DNA of 13,584 bases from Bacillota bacterium (GTDB taxonomy: Bacteria > Bacillota > Clostridia > Clostridiales > Clostridiaceae), in the NCBI GenBank assembly GCA_023445445.1, contig JAEXLD010000047.1:1-13584 (forward strand), in the 5' to 3' direction. Under the pieces are notes generated by a model that was not told where the DNA came from, ran no database searches, and saw only the letters and a program-made list of their open reading frames with translations. Within the stretch, counting starts at the first letter, position 1, and the number at the start of each line of letters is the position of its first letter. Made by a program: the position numbers and the translations under genes. This document shows positions 7,247 through 13,486 of this stretch, piece by piece.

Positions 7247-8065
7247 ATGGACAAACTATATTTAAAAGATGTAGAGATATTTGCAAATCATGGTGTATTT
7301 AAAGAAGAAAAAACTTTAGGCCAAAAGTTTATAATTTCACTAGAGTTAGATTTAGATGTAAGAGAAGCAGCAAAAAATTGTGATTTAACAAAGTCTGTTC
7401 ATTATGGAGAGTTATGTCACAATATAGAAAAAGAATTTCAAAGAGAAAGTTATGATTTAATTGAAACAGCTGCTGAAAAAATAGCTGAGTATGTATTAAA
7501 TAATTATGATTTAGTAAATGGAGTTAAGGTATTACTTAAAAAGCCTTGGGCTCCAATTGGAATACATTTAGATACTGCAGCAATAGAAATATATAGGAAA
7601 TGGCATAAGGCGTATATTTCTATAGGAAGCAATATTGGAAATAAAGAAGAAAATATAAAAGATTCAATAGAGAGACTTAAGGAAAATAAGGAAATAAAGG
7701 TTACAAAAATAGCAAGTATAATTGAAACAGAGCCTTGGGGATATGAAGAACAAGATACTTTTAAAAATACAGCTATAGAAATAAAAACCTTCCTTAATCC
7801 AAAAGAGCTTATGAAAACTTTATTAACTATAGAACAGGATATGAAACGTGAGAGAATAATAAAATGGGGTCCAAGAATAATAGATTTAGATATTATTTTC
7901 TTCGATGATTATGCTACAAGTGATGATTATGTAACTATACCTCATCCAAGAATGGAAGAAAGAGAATTCGTTTTGGAACCATTAAATGAAATAGCTCCAA
8001 ACTACATACATCCATTAAACAAAAAAAGAGTTTTTAAGATGTTAGAAGAAATAAAAAACAAATAG
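7247..8065 (+). CDS. folBK: Bifunctional dihydroneopterin aldolase / hydroxymethyldihydropterin pyrophosphokinase (FolB-FolK fusion)
   Basis: This 272-residue fusion carries two consecutive steps. Residues 1-118 are FolB (dihydroneopterin aldolase): LKDVEIFANHGVFKEEKTLGQKF with Glu21, Tyr53 in VHYGEL, AAEKIAEYVL and VKVLLKKPWAP with the catalytic lysine at Lys98 or Lys99. Residues 122-270 are FolK (pyrophosphokinase): ISIGSNIGNKEENI (124-137), ETEPWG (160-165), the R/K-rich loop KRERIIKWGPR, IIDLDI with magnesium ligands Asp213 and Asp215, and IPHPRMEEREFVLEPL (231-246). Both halves look intact. The domain order FolB-FolK is known from other Firmicutes, such as SulD of Streptococcus pneumoniae. 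It is the last gene of the operon and starts 10 bases after folP, with AGAGGA as the ribosome site. Confidence 0.96.
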   Translation: MDKLYLKDVEIFANHGVFKEEKTLGQKFIISLELDLDVREAAKNCDLTKSVHYGELCHNIEKEFQRESYDLIETAAEKIAEYVLNNYDLVNGVKVLLKKPWAPIGIHLDTAAIEIYRKWHKAYISIGSNIGNKEENIKDSIERLKENKEIKVTKIASIIETEPWGYEEQDTFKNTAIEIKTFLNPKELMKTLLTIEQDMKRERIIKWGPRIIDLDIIFFDDYATSDDYVTIPHPRMEEREFVLEPLNEIAPNYIHPLNKKRVFKMLEEIKNK

Positions 8066-8072
8066 TAGAAAT

Positions 8073-8112
8073 AAGGTGTTGTAAATAATTATACATTTTA
8101 CAGCACCTTTTT
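8073..8112. terminator. Terminator of the folate operon, probably bidirectional
   Basis: A 13-bp stem (8073-8085 with 8097-8109, one G-U pair) with an 11-base loop is followed by TTTTTATTTAT, a good plus-strand terminator 7 bases after folBK. On the minus strand the same hairpin lies just beyond the lipoprotein stop and is followed by ATTTCTACTATTTG, so it may serve that gene too. Confidence 0.85.
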
Positions 8113-8132
8113 ATTTATATATTATGGTTCTC

Positions 8133-8621
8133 CTAGCCCTCAAAGCCACTTGCTACCTTTTTTATATATTCACAGTATTTATAAAGGTTATAATAATCAG
8201 AAATACCCTCCATAGAAATTATATCTTCTTTATAGACCCCATCCCAAGGATATATAGAGATTAACTTATCATTATAGGCATTAATAACATACTTATCATT
8301 GGAAAATTCAATAATAATTTTATAATCTGGAATTAAACCATCTTGTAACTCAGTATTATAATTATCTTTATTTAAAGCATCTATAAATTCTGGAATAATG
8401 CTATGCTCCTTTTTATCTACTTCATAATATTTATACAGATTTAAATCAAATATTTTAATAGTATATTCATCTTTTTTATCTATCCTATCTTTAATTTCAC
8501 TTATATAATAATCAACTTTAGGTTTAGAACTAGGGCTTATGTATTGCGATTCATTAAAAGTGCAACTTGTAAATAAATAAGTAAATATAATAACTAAAGT
8601 AAAACTAATTAATTTCTTCAT
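8133..8621 (-). CDS. Small lipoprotein of unknown function
   Basis: This 162-residue protein begins with a typical lipoprotein signal: MKK, a hydrophobic stretch (LISFTLVIIFTYLF), then FTSC with Cys20 as the presumed lipidated residue. The phenylalanine at -3 is an uncommon but tolerated variant of the lipobox. The mature part is polar, rich in Lys, Asp, Glu and Tyr, with alternating strand-like segments such as YTIKIFDLNLYKYYEV, YKIIIEFSNDKYVINAYNDKLISIYP and a helix at the end. I do not recognise the family. It would sit on the outer face of the cytoplasmic membrane. A strong AGGAGG (8627-8632) precedes the ATG by 5 bases, so the start is firm. It stands alone, convergent with the folate operon. 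Confidence 0.8.
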   Translation of the reverse strand: MKKLISFTLVIIFTYLFTSCTFNESQYISPSSKPKVDYYISEIKDRIDKKDEYTIKIFDLNLYKYYEVDKKEHSIIPEFIDALNKDNYNTELQDGLIPDYKIIIEFSNDKYVINAYNDKLISIYPWDGVYKEDIISMEGISDYYNLYKYCEYIKKVASGFEG

Positions 8622-8737
8622 AGAAACCTCCTAAGGCATTAAGTTCTATATTAACATATTCTTAGTGAAAAGACTTTAGAACATTTTATGATAATGAGAA
8701 TAAAATGAAATAAAAATAGGGTTATTTTGGAGGTAAA

Positions 8738-9178
8738 ATGAAATACGGAATTGATATAAATAGTGAAAGAATTCTAAGTTTTATTTCTGAAAAATTAAAA
8801 GAAAGAGGACATTTTATTATAGATTTAACTGATAAGAATAATATTAATAATGGGAAGTCCTTATTAAAAAAAGTAATAATTTCAAATGTTACAAATGTGG
8901 ATTTTTTCTTAGCAATTGATTTTAAAAAAGAAATAACTGTACCAGTAATCTTTTATGAGGATAATTACTCTGAAATATTTGTAAAAGAGTTTATAGAAGT
9001 TTTTGGAGATAAATTTAAAAACATAAGTTGTAAAAATGGTAAACATCTTTATTTAGTTAAAAATATAAAAGCATCTGTAGTTTATATTACCTTTTCAACA
9101 AAGGATAAAGAAATAGTAGAAAAGTTATTAATTACAAATAGGTTAATTGATATATTAGAAAATATAAAAAATGATTAG
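8738..9178 (+). CDS. Degenerate Amidase_3-like protein, probably not catalytic
   Basis: This 146-residue protein has no signal peptide. Its pattern of segments resembles N-acetylmuramoyl-L-alanine amidases of the Amidase_3 type in compact form: KYGIDI strand, ERILSFISEKLKERGHFIIDLTD (amidases: a helix then xVxLTRxxD), SLLKKVIISNVTNVDFFLAI (amidases: LxxRxxxANxxxADLFxSIH), GKHLYLVKN and SVVYITFSTKDKE (amidases: a VLVExGFxSN segment). The expected zinc ligands are missing. The GHGG loop after the first strand is deleted, the second His position is Asp61, and the Glu of the last strand is Ile117 or Thr118. If the relation is right, this is a pseudoenzyme, possibly regulatory or peptidoglycan-binding. 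GGAGGT (8729-8734) is close to the ATG. The homology is from pattern recognition only. Confidence 0.6.
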   Translation: MKYGIDINSERILSFISEKLKERGHFIIDLTDKNNINNGKSLLKKVIISNVTNVDFFLAIDFKKEITVPVIFYEDNYSEIFVKEFIEVFGDKFKNISCKNGKHLYLVKNIKASVVYITFSTKDKEIVEKLLITNRLIDILENIKND

Positions 9179-9183
9179 TTAAA

Positions 9184-9219
9184 TATTAAATATAATTCTT
9201 AATTGAATTATATTTAATA
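9184..9219. terminator. AT-rich hairpin after the amidase-like gene, weak terminator candidate
   Basis: A perfect 15-bp stem (9184-9198 with 9205-9219) and a 6-base loop start 6 bases after the stop at 9178. The stem is almost entirely A-T and the following sequence (AGCTTTGTAAT) is not a U-tract. It may stabilise the 3' end or attenuate rather than terminate. Confidence 0.4.
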
Positions 9220-9283
9220 GCTTTGTAATAAAATAGGCTACTTCATCGTAAAAATAAATGATAACAATAAATAGGAGAATGAT

Positions 9284-10312
9284 ATGAATATTATAGCAAC
9301 TATAGGTCCTAAAACTATAGATAAATGGATTATTAAGGAGCTTGTAGATAATGGGGTAGATATATTAAGATTAAACTGTGCTCATTTTAATAAAGATGAA
9401 TTTGAAGAAGTGATAAACTATGTCAAAACCATAAAAAATGAAATACATATATTAATTGATTTATCAGGGAAAAAGATAAGAATATCAAAAAATCTAAGAT
9501 ATATCTATAAGGTTTATAATAATCAAGAGGTGTACTTTTGTGGAGAGGATTACTACAATATCTTAAATAATAATGAGTTAGGAAATAAAAAATATATTCC
9601 TTTAAATATAACTACAGAAAAGATAAAGATAAGCAATATAGAAAGTATATCTATTAAAGATAATACTATGAACTTTAATGTTTTAGATGTAAAAGAAGGT
9701 GTTATAAAAGCTAAGGTGATGAAAGGAGGAATAATACGTGCTGGAAAGGGATGTAATGTTTCTACTATCAATGATGATGAAAGAGTAATTAGTAAAAAAG
9801 ATAAAGACAATATTCTTTGGGCAATAGATAATGACTTAGATATTATATGTCAGTCTTTTGTAGAATCAAAGAAGGATATTGATGAAATAGAAAAATTTAT
9901 TGGTGGAAAGACAAATGAAAAAAAATACGATATTTGGGCTAAGATAGAGACTCCAAAAGGAGTAAAAAATATAAAAGAAATTATTACAAATGTAGATACT
10001 GTTGTATTAGGTCGAGGGGATTTAGTTGCAGAAGCAGGAATTTTAGAGTCTGTAATACTTCAAGAAAAAGCCATTAAAATCGTTAAAGACAAGGATAAGA
10101 GAATTATTATAGCAACACATATATTAAATAGCATGAAGAATGGAAATATGGCAACATTACCTGAAATTGAAAGTATTTATGAATTTATTAAAAAAGGAGT
10201 AGATGGTTTTTTATTAGCTGGGGAAACCTCTATAGGAAAGGCTCCAATACAAACTGCAAAATTCTTAAAAGAAGTTATTGAATTTTATAAGAGAGAAATA
10301 AATATTGAGTAA
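9284..10312 (+). CDS. Pyruvate-kinase-like barrel protein lacking the C-terminal domain
   Basis: This 342-residue protein matches the catalytic part of pyruvate kinase, an enzyme usually of about 470 residues or more. The barrel opens with IIATIGPK (3-10) and VDILRLNCAH (25-34). LIDLSGKKIR (57-66) replaces the usual LDTKGPEIR. A short B domain covers about 70-160. QSFVESKKDIDEI (190-202), AKIETPKG with Lys220 and Glu222, VLGRGDL with Asp246, IIATHILNSM with Thr278, and LLAGETSIGKAPI (310-322) follow. The phosphoryl-transfer lysine and the metal ligands are therefore present. Part of the potassium site is altered (Ser to Ala33, Thr to Leu60). The protein stops after the barrel, so the allosteric C domain is absent. 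It may be a divergent phosphoenolpyruvate-related enzyme or a kinase with a new acceptor. AGGAG at 9273-9277 supports the start. Confidence 0.8.
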   Translation: MNIIATIGPKTIDKWIIKELVDNGVDILRLNCAHFNKDEFEEVINYVKTIKNEIHILIDLSGKKIRISKNLRYIYKVYNNQEVYFCGEDYYNILNNNELGNKKYIPLNITTEKIKISNIESISIKDNTMNFNVLDVKEGVIKAKVMKGGIIRAGKGCNVSTINDDERVISKKDKDNILWAIDNDLDIICQSFVESKKDIDEIEKFIGGKTNEKKYDIWAKIETPKGVKNIKEIITNVDTVVLGRGDLVAEAGILESVILQEKAIKIVKDKDKRIIIATHILNSMKNGNMATLPEIESIYEFIKKGVDGFLLAGETSIGKAPIQTAKFLKEVIEFYKREINIE

Positions 10313-10406
10313 AGAAAAATTAATACTTTCAATTCTTTGGATAATACTTGGATTTATATTAATATTTTTATTATTTTATGTATATAATTTATTTATTACA
10401 TTTTAG
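10305..10406 (+). CDS. Possible 33-residue single-pass membrane peptide
   Basis: An open frame starting at TTG (10305) overlaps the end of the pyruvate-kinase-like gene by 8 bases and stops at TAG (10404-10406). It reads MSKEK followed by a long hydrophobic stretch (LILSILWIILGFILIFLLF) and a short tail YVYNLFITF. The positively charged start and the single membrane helix are typical of bacterial small membrane proteins. The ribosome site is weak (GAGAG at 10291-10295), so expression would rely on coupling to the upstream gene. AT-rich DNA easily yields hydrophobic frames, so this remains a candidate. Confidence 0.4.
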   Translation: MSKEKLILSILWIILGFILIFLLFYVYNLFITF

Positions 10407-10518
10407 TAAAGAAAAAGAAATAATTTCTTAGTGATTTTGTAACGAAATTGCCACAAAGTAATTGTATTATATTTATATAGTTGTTAGTGCTTAACAATTA
10501 GTTATTTATCCCCTTAAT
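10407..10518 (+). other. Noncoding stretch with a small hairpin and a UCCCC motif; possible small RNA
   Basis: No convincing gene is present. TTGCCA (10448-10453) resembles a -35, but no -10 lies at a good distance: TATATT at 10468 is 14 bases away and TATATA at 10474 is 20 bases away. Downstream are a 6-bp hairpin (TTGTTA 10481-10486 with TAACAA 10492-10497), a C-rich single-stranded segment TCCCC (10509-10513) and then the strong terminator. This order fits a short regulatory RNA of about 75 bases, or the 3' tail of the upstream mRNA. Confidence 0.3.
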
Positions 10519-10552
10519 AAAAAATGATATCTGAATTCAGATATCATTTTTT
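10519..10552. terminator. Perfect palindromic bidirectional terminator
   Basis: A 34-base perfect palindrome centred on GAATTC (10533-10538) has arms of 17 bases ending in runs of six A and six T. On the plus strand it reads into TTTTTTATTTT and on the minus strand into TTTTTTATTAAGG. It therefore provides a U-tract for both the plus-strand transcript and the convergent histidine kinase gene, whose stop is at 10594-10596. Confidence 0.9.
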
Positions 10553-10593
10553 ATTTTAACTATTTATTTATAAGAAATTTTATAATAATTTAT

Positions 10594-12723
10594 TTAAAAC
10601 AACTCATATATATCAGATAGTTCACTTAGAACTTTTTCATCATCTACATAGTATTTATAATTATTATCTGTATAAATTCCTATTTGAGAAGCTTTTGGGA
10701 AAGTAATTATGAATTCACAGCCTTCTTTATATTTTTCATTAATAAATATTTGTCCACCCTGCAGTTCAACTAAGCTCTTTGTTATTGAAAGACCTATCCC
10801 ACTACCTTCATTTTTTCTAGAAAAGGAGTTATCTATCTTATAAAATCTATTGAAAATTAAATCAATGCATCCTTCTGGAATTCCAATTCCAGTATCTTTT
10901 ATTGAAATAGTAACCTTATCATCATTAGATTCTATTTTTACAAGAATATTACCATCATAATTGTTAAATTTAATAGCATTAGATAACAAATTTAAAATCA
11001 CTCTTTCAAAAGCATAGGTATCAATTCTTAAATACAGTTTTTCTACATTAGTATCGAAGGTAACATTTAGATTTTTGAATTTTGTATAAGGTATAATGGA
11101 TAAAGTTAGATTTTCTAGAAAGGGAACTATATCTACTAGAACTAAATCTAGTTTAGTCATACCTGAATCTATTTTAGTTATGTCAATTAAATTACCAATT
11201 AACCTTAACATACGTAAACAGTTTTGCTTAACAGTTTTCTCATATTTATTAAAATATTGTATTAGTGAAGTTTCATTCTTATTTTTTAATGAACTCATAA
11301 GTTGAATAGAAGAATATATTATATTTACTGGTGTTTTAAGCTCATGACTAAGATTGGAAAAGAAATTACAATTAATTGAATTAAAAACAATCTTTTTATT
11401 GTATTCTTCAAAAAGCTTAATATATAAATCATTGTTATTAAATTTATTATAATTATCTATAGATTCTATGTAAATTTTATAGTATTTTAAAGCTTCTTTA
11501 TAATTTAATAGTTTTTCATAGTCATTAGATATTAATTTATATAAGTTGGTATTTTCTTCGCTATGAGGCTTATCAGAAAATAATAAAGCCTTCTTATGGT
11601 GAAATAAAGCTTTTTCGCAATTATCTAATGAAAAATATAGATTACCATAAGAGATATCTATCCAATATTCTAAGTCAGAATTAGTAAATTTATAATAATT
11701 ACTCTTATATATATAATCAGCATTATCTAAATAATAAAATAAATCAGATAATGAATTTTTACTAAAGGAATTATTGCTCTCTAAAATAGAATAATGGGTG
11801 ATAATAAGGTTATATCTAGCAAGATAAATATCAATATAATAAGAGTCTAGACTATATAAATTATTTTTATAGTCATCTAATAATACTTTTACTTCTTCAT
11901 AGGTATATTCAATTTTATATAAAGAACTTAGAATTTTACAATATATATTCAATTTAAATGTATTAGTTAAAATATTACTATTAGTTTTTAAAATATCTTT
12001 TAAAATATCTATACCTTCAGATATTTTCTTTATATCTATATAATGGCACCCAATATTATATTTTACTAATAAATAATTATCATTCTCTTTGTTTGATTGA
12101 CAAATAGATAATGATTTATCAAATAGTTCCATAGCAATATTAGGTAAAAATAAATATTTTCCGTATATATATCCAATATGTATTAAAGCTTGGTAAGAAT
12201 ATATTCCATCATAAGATGTTAAAATTTCTAAGGAATTATTAATATTTCCGTAAAGTAATTCATCTGTTCTAAATACTTCAAGTTTAGTTAAAGAAGTATT
12301 TATATGTAGAAATAATAATAATTCTTTTAAGTCAGTAGATTTCAAATGATTTATTGCTAATTCATAGTATTTAATATGTTGATCAATATTTTTTGTTTTT
12401 AAATAAGATATAGATAATAGAGTATATAAGTAAGGAATTATAAAATGGGTACATTTTAAATTCAATTCATTTGATAGAGATTCAAAAATATTAGTTGAAG
12501 AAAAAAAATCATTAGATTTATATATACATAAGCCTATTAGGAACTTTGCATATAATTGCTCTTCAAGCTCCAAATCTTCATTTATTAACTTATTTTCCAT
12601 ATTTACTTTAATTTCAGTTAAATAATAACTTGATAAAAAAATTTCTGGTGAAAAAAAAATATAGTTAATAGTATTTTCATACACTTCATTTCCATTTAAT
12701 ATTTCACTATAAACAGTTTGCAT
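10594..12723 (-). CDS. Soluble TPR-containing sensor histidine kinase (orphan)
   Basis: This 709-residue protein has no signal peptide or membrane segment. Residues 1 to about 430 are helical with TPR-like repeats, for example AMELFDKSLSICQS, EGIDILKDILKTN, CEKALFHHKKAL and NYKEALKYYKIYIESI. A short linker leads to the HisKA domain: FFSNLSHELKTPVNIIYSS with His460 as the phosphorylation site. The HATPase domain has the N box NLLSNAIKFN (578-587), G1 box DTGIGIP (610-616), F box FNRFYKID (624-631) and G2 box GSGIGLSI (640-647). A tail of about 30 residues follows. No response regulator gene is next to it, so its partner is encoded elsewhere. Several clostridial orphan kinases act on Spo0A, which is a possibility only. 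The ATG at 12723 follows GGAGGT; a TTG 15 bases upstream overlaps that site. Confidence 0.93.
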   Translation of the reverse strand: MQTVYSEILNGNEVYENTINYIFFSPEIFLSSYYLTEIKVNMENKLINEDLELEEQLYAKFLIGLCIYKSNDFFSSTNIFESLSNELNLKCTHFIIPYLYTLLSISYLKTKNIDQHIKYYELAINHLKSTDLKELLLFLHINTSLTKLEVFRTDELLYGNINNSLEILTSYDGIYSYQALIHIGYIYGKYLFLPNIAMELFDKSLSICQSNKENDNYLLVKYNIGCHYIDIKKISEGIDILKDILKTNSNILTNTFKLNIYCKILSSLYKIEYTYEEVKVLLDDYKNNLYSLDSYYIDIYLARYNLIITHYSILESNNSFSKNSLSDLFYYLDNADYIYKSNYYKFTNSDLEYWIDISYGNLYFSLDNCEKALFHHKKALLFSDKPHSEENTNLYKLISNDYEKLLNYKEALKYYKIYIESIDNYNKFNNNDLYIKLFEEYNKKIVFNSINCNFFSNLSHELKTPVNIIYSSIQLMSSLKNKNETSLIQYFNKYEKTVKQNCLRMLRLIGNLIDITKIDSGMTKLDLVLVDIVPFLENLTLSIIPYTKFKNLNVTFDTNVEKLYLRIDTYAFERVILNLLSNAIKFNNYDGNILVKIESNDDKVTISIKDTGIGIPEGCIDLIFNRFYKIDNSFSRKNEGSGIGLSITKSLVELQGGQIFINEKYKEGCEFIITFPKASQIGIYTDNNYKYYVDDEKVLSELSDIYELF

Positions 12724-12730
12724 TTTGAAA

Positions 12731-12736
12731 ACCTCC
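12731..12736 (-). promoter_or_regulatory. Ribosome binding site that sets the histidine kinase start
   Basis: GGAGGT on the minus strand lies 7 bases before the ATG at 12723. An in-frame TTG at 12738 would overlap this element, so the ATG start is preferred. Confidence 0.8.
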
Positions 12737-12739
12737 AAA

Positions 12740-13120
12740 GTAGAGACTATATATGCTAATATATTACCATATATAGAATAAATTGTATAATATTATTGAC
12801 GAAATTTTAAGTAAAAAATATTTTTATGGATAAATAACGAATAATAAGGTAATTACATTTATAAAATAATATGATATTAGTAAAACTATTCATAGCACAT
12901 TCAAATTAATAGATTTTTTAGTTTCAATGTCACTAGAATTTAATAAATATATATGTGATGTTGTATCCTTTATTTCAAAGCAATAAAAGAGAAATTGTCA
13001 TTAGGGGATAGTCTTAATATAAGAGAGGAAATGCGAAAGCATAAATAGATTTATAGATAAGTTGTTAAAATAAATATATAGTAGAGTAAATATACTTTTT
13101 GGGGGTGCACCCTAAATAAA
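12740..13120. other. Gene-free region of about 380 bases
   Basis: I find no complete gene on either strand. A TTGACG (12796-12801) and TATTTT (12819-12824) at 17 bases could form a plus-strand promoter. An open frame at 12959-13048 without a start codon reads like protein at its end (EKLSLGDSLNIREEMRKHK) and might be a gene remnant. ATGC-GAAA-GCAT (13031-13042) can form a small GNRA-loop hairpin. GGGTGCACCC (13103-13112) is a 10-base palindrome in an otherwise AT-rich stretch. None of these is strong evidence of function. Confidence 0.4.
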
Positions 13121-13124
13121 AAAG

Positions 13125-13165
13125 AAAGCACTTAAACCCTTGTAAATAAAAGGTTTAAGTGCTTT
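13125..13165 (-). terminator. Rho-independent terminator of tRNA-Leu
   Basis: A perfect 14-bp stem (13152-13165 with 13125-13138) directly abuts the encoded CCA end of the tRNA. On the minus strand the stem is followed by CTTTTTTATTT, a strong U-tract. The loop is 13 bases. Confidence 0.92.
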
Positions 13166-13248
13166 TGGTGCCGGCAGAGGGAATCGAACCCTCACGGTTT
13201 CCCGCATGATTTTGAGTCATGTGCGTCTGCCAGTTCCGCCATGCCGAC
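13166..13248 (-). tRNA. tRNA-Leu, anticodon CAA
   Basis: Read on the minus strand, the acceptor GTCGGCA pairs with TGCCGGC (one G-U pair), followed by discriminator A and an encoded CCA (13168-13166). The anticodon arm is CATGA-CTCAAAA-TCATG, giving anticodon CAA at 13214-13212, which reads the UUG leucine codon. A variable arm (CGGGAAACCG) longer than in class I tRNAs and the T arm GAGGG-TTCGATT-CCCTC confirm a class II leucine tRNA of 83 bases. It stands alone with its own promoter and terminator. Confidence 0.97.
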
Positions 13249-13262
13249 TTACTGCAGAATTT

Positions 13263-13291
13263 ATTATATCAAAATAAATTACAAATATCAA
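13263..13291 (-). promoter_or_regulatory. Promoter of tRNA-Leu
   Basis: On the minus strand TTGATA (13291-13286) and TATAAT (13268-13263) are separated by exactly 17 bases. Transcription would start near 13256, about 8 bases before the mature tRNA 5' end. This is the best SigA promoter in the window. Confidence 0.85.
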
Positions 13292-13339
13292 GAATAAATA
13301 ATTATATATTAAAAATATGGGTTTTTGAATTTTTATAGA

Positions 13340-13368
13340 TTGTTAAAGCTTTACTCATTTGGTATTAT
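13340..13368 (+). promoter_or_regulatory. Promoter of the NifU-like gene
   Basis: TTGTTA (13340-13345) and TATTAT (13363-13368) have a 17-base spacer. The predicted start near 13375 gives a leader of about 112 bases that begins with a 12-bp hairpin. A second, isolated TATAAT at 13445-13450 lacks a matching -35. Confidence 0.6.
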
Positions 13369-13375
13369 ATAGTTA

Positions 13376-13409
13376 GGACAAATATAACCACATGGGATTA
13401 TATTTGTCC
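13376..13409 (+). promoter_or_regulatory. Inverted repeat at the predicted +1 of the NifU-like gene
   Basis: GGACAAATATAA (13376-13387) and TTATATTTGTCC (13398-13409) form a perfect 12-bp inverted repeat with a 10-base loop. It begins at the predicted transcription start. It lacks a U-tract, so it is not a standard terminator. It could be an operator for a dimeric repressor or a 5' stem that protects the mRNA. Confidence 0.55.
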
Positions 13410-13486
13410 CGATTGATGTAGTCTGTATTTTTATGGATCTTAAATATAATGATTACGCTAATCTATAATTAGGGAGGAGATATAAT

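Noticed and set aside
8690..8706. Fur-box-like sequence GATAATGAGAATAAAAT upstream of the amidase-like gene
   Set aside because: The first half matches the consensus well but the second half does not, and nothing nearby is linked to iron. Such matches are common by chance in AT-rich DNA.
9223..9251. Promoter for the pyruvate-kinase-like gene (TTGTAA)
   Set aside because: No acceptable -10 lies at 16-18 bases; the gene may be read through from the amidase-like gene or have a promoter I cannot recognise.
11096..11305. Open frame on the plus strand opposite the histidine kinase
   Set aside because: It is a shadow of the kinase coding sequence, has no ribosome binding site and its product matches nothing I know.
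13445..13450. TATAAT as main promoter of the NifU-like gene
   Set aside because: No -35 fits upstream, whereas TTGTTA and TATTAT at 13340-13368 have ideal spacing.
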